Shown: positions 16,118 to 24,900 of the stretch, piece by piece
Numbering within the stretch: the stretch's first letter is position 1
How the letters are laid out: each line of letters opens with the position of its first letter
Assembly: GCF_029582805.1 (NCBI RefSeq)
Contig: NZ_JAKKUT010000002.1
Location: 1,388,001-1,452,000, forward strand
Direction: 5' to 3'
Length of the DNA stretch: 64,000 nucleotides
Source: Candidatus Synechococcus calcipolaris G9
GTDB lineage: Bacteria > Cyanobacteriota > Cyanobacteriia > Thermosynechococcales > Thermosynechococcaceae
Translations under genes and position numbers: made by a program
The notes under the pieces: model-generated
What the model was told of the DNA's origin: nothing
The model's input: the letters and a program-made list of their open reading frames with translations, nothing else
Databases searched by the model: none

Positions 16118-17194
16118 CTAGGCCGGGCCGTGGTTCCCTGTATCGCCTTCGAGGACATGGAGGCGAATCGATTGGCGATGCTCCTCGCTGCCCAGTTCAA
16201 TTTGTAGTAAATCCCCGGAAAGGAGATCCAAGGATTCTAGGAGTCTTTGCAGATGGGGGGTACTGGCCCCAGATTCAACGTATAGCTGTTCACTGAGTTG
16301 CCCTACCCGTTTCCAGAGACCATGCAACCGGGCGATCGCCCCCTCCAATTGGGCCGCTTGATGAATTAAGTCTGCCGCCGTTTGTAACTGCCCCAATCGC
16401 TGGGCTTCCCCTAGGGCCTGCTCTAAATTGACCGCCGAACCCTGAAGGGCCTGAACCTGGGGGGCTGATTCCAAATACCGAGCCAAGTAGCGAGCCTCTG
16501 CCGTCACCTGTTTGAGGGTATCCACATTGGGGGAATTGACAATTTCTGCTTGCAAATGTCTCTGATGTTCGGCGGGAAGTTTTTCGAGTTCCTTGACAAA
16601 GGGAGCTATATAGCGGGGAGATAGACTGCGATCGCTGGCTTTTTCACGAATGACCTCTGGCAGTAAATCGGAGTGGAGGGCCGTCCATTCATCCTGGAGT
16701 TGTTTAACTTCGCGGTAGGTAATGCGATCGCCCTGTTGGGCCGCGTCTGTAATCAGGGTTTGTACTTGCGGATCTGCGGCGGCGGTTTCCATGAAGGCCC
16801 GCTTACTAAAGCGATCGATGGCTTCGGCCGGTAAATCCGTATCGGTGATCAGCTGATCGGCCCGATTGGCCAACTCAATAAGACTGTAGGCGCGGGTTTT
16901 GCTAATATCTTGATCCTGGAGCCAAGCCAAAAAGCCAGTTCCCTGATGTGCACCTTGGTGTTTCTCGCGATCGCGGACGGTGCGCAAAATTCGCCCCCGC
17001 CAGATTTCTGTTTGCAGGTCAAATCGTTCGCACACTTGCCAGGCCTGCTCTACCTTGGTTAGGAACACTTCCTCAGACACCTGAGTATCTTCAGGATGGG
17101 GCAGATCTAAGGGAAAATCCCCTCCCAGAGACAACCGTAGATCGGCATCACTGTCAGTCTGGGAAGAGATGGAATCAACTAAAGAATGGGTCAT
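16118..17194 (-). CDS. Conserved protein with possible HTH and helical repeats
   Basis: A 358-residue soluble, mostly alpha-helical protein that I do not recognise as a named family. Residues about 40-120 contain WQVCERFDLQTEIWRGRILR and a stretch DQDISKTRAYSLIELAN, resembling an HTH segment of ParB/DUF3102-like proteins. The C-terminal half is heptad-like and rich in Leu, Gln and Ala (LEQALGEAQRLGQLQTAADL), probably coiled coil or a helical bundle. No signal peptide, membrane helix or catalytic motif is visible. ATG at 17194 is chosen over a TTG at 17212. It is 57 bases downstream of the small gene at 17251-17610 on the same strand. Confidence 0.5.
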   Translation of the reverse strand: MTHSLVDSISSQTDSDADLRLSLGGDFPLDLPHPEDTQVSEEVFLTKVEQAWQVCERFDLQTEIWRGRILRTVRDREKHQGAHQGTGFLAWLQDQDISKTRAYSLIELANRADQLITDTDLPAEAIDRFSKRAFMETAAADPQVQTLITDAAQQGDRITYREVKQLQDEWTALHSDLLPEVIREKASDRSLSPRYIAPFVKELEKLPAEHQRHLQAEIVNSPNVDTLKQVTAEARYLARYLESAPQVQALQGSAVNLEQALGEAQRLGQLQTAADLIHQAAQLEGAIARLHGLWKRVGQLSEQLYVESGASTPHLQRLLESLDLLSGDLLQIELGSEEHRQSIRLHVLEGDTGNHGPA

Positions 17195-17250
17195 AGTTTG
17201 CCGAAGCAACAATCCAAAAAAGAAATCAAAAATTCAACTCAACTGAAAAC

Positions 17251-17610
17251 CTAGAAATTAGGCTTTCGCACCTGCCGTGCCATGTCTAAGAAGCCCACCA
17301 TATTGGCACCGGGCCGGCGACGGGCAAACTGAAAATAGGGCACAGTCGCCACGGGGGCAGCTTCTTTTACCGCTGGTTCCTTTGTTGCAGGTTGGGTAAC
17401 GGCGGCCGCCACGGGTTCTTTTTTCTGGGCTGGAGCAGCTTTCTTCGTATCCTTCTCAACCACGGTTTCTACGGCCTGTTTGGGGCTGGCATGATCCGGT
17501 GTCGGCTCCATTTCCACAAAGAACTCACCCTTTTTACCAATTCCTACCAACTTGCCAAGACTGGCCAATAGCCCAAAGAGTCCAGCAAAAATCTTTTTTA
17601 ACAAAACCAT
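17251..17610 (-). CDS. Small membrane-anchored protein with Ala/Pro/Lys linker
   Basis: A 119-residue protein of unknown function. It has three parts: an N-terminal hydrophobic or amphipathic helix (MVLLKKIFAGLFGLLASLGK), a low-complexity linker of about 55 residues rich in Ala, Pro, Lys and Glu, and a compact C-terminal block PYFQFARRRPGANMVGFLDM ending ARQVRKPNF. Such a tethered layout suggests the last block is a short binding motif presented from the thylakoid or plasma membrane. ATG at 17610 is preferred to an upstream in-frame start at 17628. No partner is identifiable from the neighbours. Confidence 0.5.
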   Translation of the reverse strand: MVLLKKIFAGLFGLLASLGKLVGIGKKGEFFVEMEPTPDHASPKQAVETVVEKDTKKAAPAQKKEPVAAAVTQPATKEPAVKEAAPVATVPYFQFARRRPGANMVGFLDMARQVRKPNF

Positions 17611-17794
17611 AATAGATAAACCTCCCAACGGTTCAGCGATGATTTCAAATAATCGGCCAACTATTTTCCGAGAATCCTAAGACCGTTGCCATCGAATCCC
17701 CAAGAAAACAAGACCAGGTCAGCATCCCCATTATCTAGGCTGGTGGGACGGGGAAGCAAGGGCAATGTATTCGATCAAATTCCCGCAAATTCCA

Positions 17795-20668
17795 TCAAAA
17801 CTGTTGATTCAAGGCCGCAACACACCGTTCACAGATCAATGGATGATCTGCTACTGTTCCCACCTGCTCCGAATAGTTCCAGCAGCGATCACATTTTTGG
17901 CCATCAGCATCAGTAACACCAATACCCAGGCTATCCGTTTGCTGGCAATGGCTGAGGGTATCGAGTTCCCTGGGATGATCAATCAAGACCACCTGGGAGG
18001 TTAAAAAGAGATAGCGCAATTCGTCTACGCCATTTCCCGCCAGACTGGGGGGATTCATTCCTTCGAGGACCTGACGCAGATCGGGGTCGGGGACATACAG
18101 AAGTAATTTAGCCTCCAGAGACGAACCGATCGCCTTTTCGCTGCGGGCCTGTTCAAGGACTTTATTGACTTCAGCCCGAAGGTTTCGCAGGGTTTGCCAT
18201 TTTTTGCCGAGAGCCTCATCCCGCCAATGTTCGGGACAGGTAATCCAACCACTCTGAAAGACAGATAAATGGGGCGTTTCGTAGGGTAGGTGTTGCCAAA
18301 TATCCTCCGCCAGATGACATAATACTGGGGCAATGGCCCGGGCGAGGTTTTCTAGGGCAAGGGCGAGAACGGTTTGACAACTGCGGCGGCGATCGCTAGT
18401 TTTGGCACTAATATAAAGGCGATCTTTGGCAATATCTAAATAAAAGTTAGACAGATCGAGGATACAAAAACTCGAAATCGTTTGGTAAAAGCGAAAGAAC
18501 TGATAACTCTCAAAGGCCGCCGTAATGTCGGCAAACACCTCGGTCATCCGGTGCAGGAGATAGCGATCGAGTTCCGGGAGTTGGGCGTAGGGAATGGCAT
18601 CTTGGCTGGGATTAAAATCATGGAGATTCCCCAATAAAAACCGGGCCGTATTGCGAATCTTGCGATAGGCATCCCCCAGTTGCTTAAGAATGGTTTTACC
18701 AATGGGCACATCCGTGGCATAGTCCACCGACGATACCCACAGCCGCAACACATCGGCCCCGTAGGCGGGATCCTGTTTTTGGTTTTTGCCCCCTTCAATG
18801 ACATCCCGGGGATCCGTGACATTCCCCAGGGATTTACTCATTTTCCGGCCCTGTTCATCTAGGACAAAGCCGTGGGTCAGAACCGAGCGATAGGGGGCCT
18901 GCCCCTTTACCGCCACACTGGTGAGCAAACTGGATTGGAACCAGCCCCGGTGTTGATCCGACCCCTCTAGGTAGAGATCCGCCGGATAGCGATCGCCCCC
19001 TAGAACCGCTGCCCAGGAGGAACCAGAATCAAACCACACATCCATGGTATCCGTGCCCTTACGGTAGCGATCTCTCTGTTGACGGTAGGGTTCGGGTAAT
19101 AATTCCGCCACCGAGAGTTCCCACCAAGCATCGGAGCCGCGATCGCCAATAATGGTTTGCACATGGGCAATGGTTTCCGGGGTTAAAAGGGGTTCATTAG
19201 TTTCAACATCATAAAAAACCGGAATGGGAACACCCCAACTGCGCTGCCGCGAGATGCACCAATCCGATCGCTCTGCCACCATACTGGTAATCCGATTTTC
19301 CCCTTGGGCCGGAATCCACTTCACCTGGGCGATCGCCCCTAGGGCCTGATCTCGAAAGCCCTCCACCGAGGCAAACCACTGCTCCGTTGCCCGAAAAATT
19401 GTCGGTTTTTTAGTGCGCCAATCGTAGGGATACTTATGGACATAGGGTTCTTCCTTCAGGAGACAGCCGACAGCTTCTAGGGCTTCAATCACCGCTTGGT
19501 TGCCTTCTTTTAGGACATTTAAACCCGCGAAGGGCCCCGCTTCCGCCGTAAATTTACCATCCCCATCCACCGGCGATAGGATCGGCAAGCCATAGCGTTG
19601 CCCCACACCGTAGTCTTCTAAACCGTGGCCAGGGGCGGTATGCACAAGACCCGTTCCTGAGTCCGTTGTCACATAATCGCCACCGATTAAAATCTCACTC
19701 TGGCGATCAAAGAGGGGATGGCGATAGACCGTATGCTCTAGGGCTGCACCGGCAACTTGGGCTTTGATTTTCAGAGGAATACCCAGTTTTTCACTGAGGG
19801 TATCGATTAACTCCGCCGCCACAATCCAATACTTAAACCGACCCAGGGGCTTCTCCAACTCCACCAGGGCATAGGTTAATCCTGGATTAATACTCACCCC
19901 CAGGTTCCCCGGAATCGTCCAGGGTGTGGTGGTCCAGATGGCAACCCCCAAGTGCCCTAACGTCTTTTGCCAGGTTTTCTTTTTTTGTAACTCCTTGGAC
20001 AGGGCAATGACCTCAAAGGCGGCATAGAGACTGCGGGATGTGTGGCCCTCGGGGTATTCCAATTCCGCTTCCGCTAGGGCGGTCTTTGAACTGGGACTCC
20101 AATGGACGGGTTTCAGTCCCCGATAAATATAGCCCCGCAGAACCATTTCCCCAAAGACACCGATTTGGGCCGCCTCGTAATCTGTCCGCAGGGTGAGATA
20201 GGGGGCATCCCAGTGGCCCCAGACTCCATAGCGTTGAAAACTTTGGCGTTGCTCATCCACGGTCTTCAGGGCAAATTCCGCTGCTTTTTGCCGCAGACTC
20301 AGGGCATCTAGGCCCTTGCGCTGCTCTGGTTTCAAATTTTGCAAAACCTTTAGTTCAATGGGCAAACCATGGCAGTCCCAACCCGGACGGTAGAATACCT
20401 TACGTCCCTGAAGTAATTGATATTTATTAATAACATCCTTGAGGATTTTATTGAGGGCATGGCCAATGTGGAGCGAGCCGTTGGCGTAGGGGGGGCCATC
20501 GTGGAGAACAAAGGACGGCCCTGGGTTCTGGCGGGCTAGATTTTCGTAAACTTGGTTTTCCTGCCAAAATGCCTGAATCTCTGGTTCTCGCTGGGTGGCA
20601 TTGGCCCGCATCCCAAACTGAGTTTGCGGCAAATTAACAGTATCTTTATAGGCGGCGGTTTCAGTCAT
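17795..20668 (-). CDS. ileS: Isoleucyl-tRNA synthetase
   Basis: A 957-residue class I aminoacyl-tRNA synthetase charging tRNA-Ile. The HIGH motif lies at residues 67-70 in PPYANGSLHIGHALNK, the editing domain contains WTTTPWTIPGNLGVS, and the KMSKS loop appears in EQGRKMSKSLGNVTDP. The C-terminal zinc finger is intact: CDRCWNYSEQVG then ICERC. The length matches bacterial type 1 IleS. The PIxxF-type opening and finger mark it as the mupirocin-sensitive bacterial form (inference from class). No T-box leader is seen. It is monocistronic, transcribed toward the small protein gene at 17251. Confidence 0.97.
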   Translation of the reverse strand: MTETAAYKDTVNLPQTQFGMRANATQREPEIQAFWQENQVYENLARQNPGPSFVLHDGPPYANGSLHIGHALNKILKDVINKYQLLQGRKVFYRPGWDCHGLPIELKVLQNLKPEQRKGLDALSLRQKAAEFALKTVDEQRQSFQRYGVWGHWDAPYLTLRTDYEAAQIGVFGEMVLRGYIYRGLKPVHWSPSSKTALAEAELEYPEGHTSRSLYAAFEVIALSKELQKKKTWQKTLGHLGVAIWTTTPWTIPGNLGVSINPGLTYALVELEKPLGRFKYWIVAAELIDTLSEKLGIPLKIKAQVAGAALEHTVYRHPLFDRQSEILIGGDYVTTDSGTGLVHTAPGHGLEDYGVGQRYGLPILSPVDGDGKFTAEAGPFAGLNVLKEGNQAVIEALEAVGCLLKEEPYVHKYPYDWRTKKPTIFRATEQWFASVEGFRDQALGAIAQVKWIPAQGENRITSMVAERSDWCISRQRSWGVPIPVFYDVETNEPLLTPETIAHVQTIIGDRGSDAWWELSVAELLPEPYRQQRDRYRKGTDTMDVWFDSGSSWAAVLGGDRYPADLYLEGSDQHRGWFQSSLLTSVAVKGQAPYRSVLTHGFVLDEQGRKMSKSLGNVTDPRDVIEGGKNQKQDPAYGADVLRLWVSSVDYATDVPIGKTILKQLGDAYRKIRNTARFLLGNLHDFNPSQDAIPYAQLPELDRYLLHRMTEVFADITAAFESYQFFRFYQTISSFCILDLSNFYLDIAKDRLYISAKTSDRRRSCQTVLALALENLARAIAPVLCHLAEDIWQHLPYETPHLSVFQSGWITCPEHWRDEALGKKWQTLRNLRAEVNKVLEQARSEKAIGSSLEAKLLLYVPDPDLRQVLEGMNPPSLAGNGVDELRYLFLTSQVVLIDHPRELDTLSHCQQTDSLGIGVTDADGQKCDRCWNYSEQVGTVADHPLICERCVAALNQQF

Positions 20669-20914
20669 GCAGTATTCAGTCGGATCAATACATAAAGTAA
20701 ATGGGCAAATAATTTGGCAAAGGTCTTCTGGTTGCCCTTGCCCGTTGAGTCCAGAGTTGGCAGCAATTCATTATACCGAATAACCATCCGGGGCTAGTGG
20801 TTTCGTCGCTGCTAAATGACCGGCTAAATGATCGGGTTTCTTTGGGGGATCATCACTAAACTAGAGGAAAGGAAACAACCCTTCTCTCAACCTGAATCTG
20901 GATCATTACCTGCT

Positions 20915-21817
20915 ATGGCTCCCACCCCCGTGACTGAACATACTTACCTCCCTGCTCAAACCTATCAGTGGCGAGACTGGGCGATCGCCTACCGTCAGAG
21001 TGGGGACGCGGGGCCCCCTGTGGTACTGATCCATGGGTTTGGTGCTTCCAGCCTCCATTGGCGGAAAAATTTGCCCGTTCTTGGTGCCACCTTTCAGGTC
21101 TATGCCCTTGATTTAATTGGTTTTGGTCAGTCCGCTAAACCCAATCCTGATAATTTTGCCTATACCTTTGATCATTGGGCCCAATTAGTTCTCGATTTTT
21201 GCCAAGACATTATTGGTGAACCCGTTTTTTTAGTGGGTAATTCCATTGGCTGTGTCGTTGCACTGCAAGCCGCAGTCACAGAACCTAACCGAGTTCGCGG
21301 ACTGGCACTCCTCAACTGCTCCCTACGCCAACTCCATCACCGCAATCGCGAAAAACTGCCCTGGTATCAACAGTGGGGTGTGAATTTAGTCCAAAAATTT
21401 CTCGCCTACCCACCCTTGGGCCATCTCTTTTTTGCTTCCCTAGCTAAACCCAAGGCAATTCGCAAGATTCTCTGCCAGGCCTACGCCAGTGCTGATGCCG
21501 TCAGCGATGAATTGATTGACATTATCTATCAGCCGGCCCGAGACCCTGGAGCCGCCGATGTTTTCATTGCCTTCATCACCTACTCCGATGGCCCCCTACC
21601 GGAAGATTTGCTGGCCCAAATCACCTGTCCCACCCTCATTTTGTGGGGGGAAAAGGATCCCTGGGAAGACTACCGCGTCGGTCAAGAATGGGTTAAGTTT
21701 CCGGGGGTCAAGGAGTTTATTCTTCTGCCTGGTTTGGGGCATTGTCCCCAAGATCAAGACCCAGACGTAGTGAATACCTATTTGCAGACTTTTTTAGCGG
21801 ATCTAGCACTTCGTTAA
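20915..21817 (+). CDS. Alpha/beta-fold hydrolase
   Basis: About 300 residues, with the catalytic triad visible: Ser in the nucleophile elbow GNSIGCVVALQAA, Asp in WGEKDPWEDYR, and His in LPGLGHCPQDQDP. The oxyanion-hole segment VLIHGFGASSLHWR precedes them. This is the cyanobacterial and plastid group related to pheophytinase and haloalkane-dehalogenase-like hydrolases; substrate unknown. ATG at 20915 gives the typical length and begins just before the conserved QTYQWRDWAIAYRQSG. An upstream in-frame ATG at 20828 would add 29 residues. It is divergent from ileS, with about 245 bp between their starts. Confidence 0.85.
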   Translation: MAPTPVTEHTYLPAQTYQWRDWAIAYRQSGDAGPPVVLIHGFGASSLHWRKNLPVLGATFQVYALDLIGFGQSAKPNPDNFAYTFDHWAQLVLDFCQDIIGEPVFLVGNSIGCVVALQAAVTEPNRVRGLALLNCSLRQLHHRNREKLPWYQQWGVNLVQKFLAYPPLGHLFFASLAKPKAIRKILCQAYASADAVSDELIDIIYQPARDPGAADVFIAFITYSDGPLPEDLLAQITCPTLILWGEKDPWEDYRVGQEWVKFPGVKEFILLPGLGHCPQDQDPDVVNTYLQTFLADLALR

Positions 21818-21983
21818 TTGCTATAAAAATGAGAATACAAAAATAATTTTACGAGAAACAAAAATACAAGTAGAACTATGACAGTTCGTAAATCTACACT
21901 TTGTTTCCCCACGAACTGATTGCTCTCGTTACAGTAAGCGCAGGGAACTAGTTTTTCTGTTAATATCTTGTAATATTAAAACC

Positions 21984-24900
21984 ATGAAAGCAACACACTG
22001 GTTGGGAATTGCACTACTGACAGGTTTCCTTGCGGGCCCTGAGATTCCAGCAACGGCTCAAATTACGCCAGCGGTAAACGGTACCGGCACGATCGTTAAT
22101 TTTAACGGTCATCAGTACGACATTTCCGGTGGTGCAACCTCCAGTGATGGTCGCAATCTCTTCCATGTTCTCAAGGACTTTAATCTCAGCGATCAGCAAA
22201 TTGCCAATTTCATGGCCAACCCGGGACTTTTTAATATTTTAACAGGGGTTAATGGTGGGCAGCCCTCTTACATTAATGGTCTGATTCAAATTACAGGGGG
22301 TTCCCCCAACCTCTATTTCCTTAATCCGGCCGGAATTGTGTTTGGGCCCAATGCCAGTTTAAATGTACCCGCCGCCTTCCATGCCTCAACGGCCCAGCGA
22401 GTCCACTTTGATGGTGGCATTTTTGATCTCAATGGGGTCAACGACTATGCCAATCTCCTCGGGAATCCCACAGGTTTTCAGTTTGCCAATACTGGAATTA
22501 TCATCAATGAAGGAAATTTGTCTGTCCAGCCTGGTCAAAATCTGAGCCTAATGGGCCACCAGGTTCTGAATACGGGAACCCTCTCGGCCCCAGGTGGAAA
22601 CGTTACGATTGTGGCCGTGCCTGAGACGGGCATGGTGCGGATTTCCCAGGAGGGGATGCTCCTGAGCTTAGAAATTCCCATGGATCGCATTCCCGAAGAT
22701 GGGGTGATTCGGGCGACAGATCTACCGGCCCTAATAACGGGTGGGGGACAGCGTCCTCGCGTCAATAGCGTGATTCACCATGCCGATGGCTCCGTTAGCT
22801 TGATCCATGATCCGACCAAGGTGGCCATGAATCGGAATACGGCCTTAGTGGGCGGGGCGATCGATGTTTCTAGCGGTAGTGGCATGGGGGGAACAATTAA
22901 TGTTCTCGGTAAAAATATTGGACTCATTAGTGCCAACCTAGATGCCTCCGGTATTTTGGGTGGTGGCACGATGTTGATTGGCGGTGACTATCTGGGGGGC
23001 AGTGCCGGAACCCAGCGGTTGGATGCTAGTTTCAATGCCCAGAACCTATTCATTAATCCGGGTAGTGTGATCAAGGCTGATGCCCTCACCCATGGAAATG
23101 GCGGAACCGTGATTGCCTGGGCCGATGGTAGTACCCAGTTCCATGGCTTAATTACGGCCCGAGGTGGCCCCCAAGGGGGGGATGGTGGTTTTGTGGAAAC
23201 ATCGGGTCGGCAGGCACTCAGCGTTACCGGCATGGTGGATACCTCTGCTCCCCAAGGGTTAACGGGAACCTGGCTCCTTGATCCCACGGATATTGAAATT
23301 GTACCTGGGACGGTGGGGCTTGTTGGTGGAGTTGTGGATGGTGTCTTTGAATTCAAGGAGCTTGGACTAGCTGCTAATGCGCAAGTTGGGGCTGAATCTA
23401 TTCAAAATGCTCTCTTAACTAACAATGTCATCGTTACCACCCAAAGTGGCGGCCCGTCTCAGGGAAATATTGTCGTCAATGCACCGATTACTTCTGGCTC
23501 AGGTAATTTCCTTGAGTTATTGGCCAATAACAATATTGCGATTAATCAATCGATTAGTTTGCAAAATGGAAAACTAATTTTACATAGTTCGGGTACGGGC
23601 ACAAATGTCACTCAAACGGCCAGTATCACTGCCAATGCCCTAGAGTTAATTGGTGCAGCTAATTTTAACTTGACCAATCCCCAAAATGCCGTCACCACTT
23701 TGAGTTCATCTTCAACGAATCCAATGAACTCCTTAGCCTTCGTTAATAACGTGCCGCTGATTATTTCCAATCTTCAAAGTACAGGCAATATTGATCTAAC
23801 TTCAGGCACATTAACTCTTAATGGAGCAACCATTACGAGTCAATCCGGTGGAATCAGCTTTAACGGAAACACTACTCTTCAAGGGAATAATACGGTCAAT
23901 GCCATCAATAACAATGTCATTTTTAATAATCTCCTGAATGGGCCCGGTAGCCTATCTCTTTCCGCTAGTAATGCTAACTTCGTGGGGGCGATCGGTTCGA
24001 CTACCCCTGTGGTTAACCTGGGTTTAAGTATTAGTAATACAACGATTTTTAATAATACCGTTAACTCCCAAACCATTACGACCGGCTCTAGTGGCACAAC
24101 TCAGATTCGCGGCAATATTGATACTAGCAATAACCAAATTTATAATAATGCTGTTGTTATCAATCCCGTAAATCCTGGTTCGCCCTTAACGATCAATGGT
24201 AATCAAATTAACTTCAACTCAACCCTCAACACGGGCAGTGGTACGATTGTCTTATCCTCCGGGGCGGGGGTGAATTTTAACGGCGGTGCCAATAGTGTTT
24301 CTGGTACGGGCGGTTTGATTTTTGGGGTGACGGGAATCGGTAACTTTAGTCAAAGCAACTTTACCCCCCTAGCCAATGGTTTTAGTTTTATTGGTGTAGG
24401 TGCACCCCAAGGGGTCAATATTACCAGTAATATTACGGTGCAGGATCCCCTAATTATTGGTTCCCTGGGTTCAATTAACACCAATGGCAATTCGATTACT
24501 GGGGTCGATAATGCCAGCATTACCCTGCGTAGTGTAACACCACAAACCTTTCAGCAGTTAACCACAGGCACACTTTCCCTGGCAAATTTGAACCAATTAC
24601 CCATTGGTCAGGGCAGTATCATCGCTGGTAATATCTCCTCATCCGGTGGCTTTATCAATCTGGCAGGTCAAACGATCAGTGCGAATAATATTTTCACGAG
24701 TACTAATAATGCCCAAATTCGCCTAGTGTCTGACGATGCCATTAATACGGGTAATTTGACGTCTAATGGCGGGGCGATCGCTTTATTTTCAGCGTTTAGT
24801 AGTATTACAACGGGAAATATTTTTAGTGGCGGGGGTTTGGTTTACTTAGATTCCATCGGGGATATTACAACTGGAAATATATTCACCCGTGGCGGCAATA

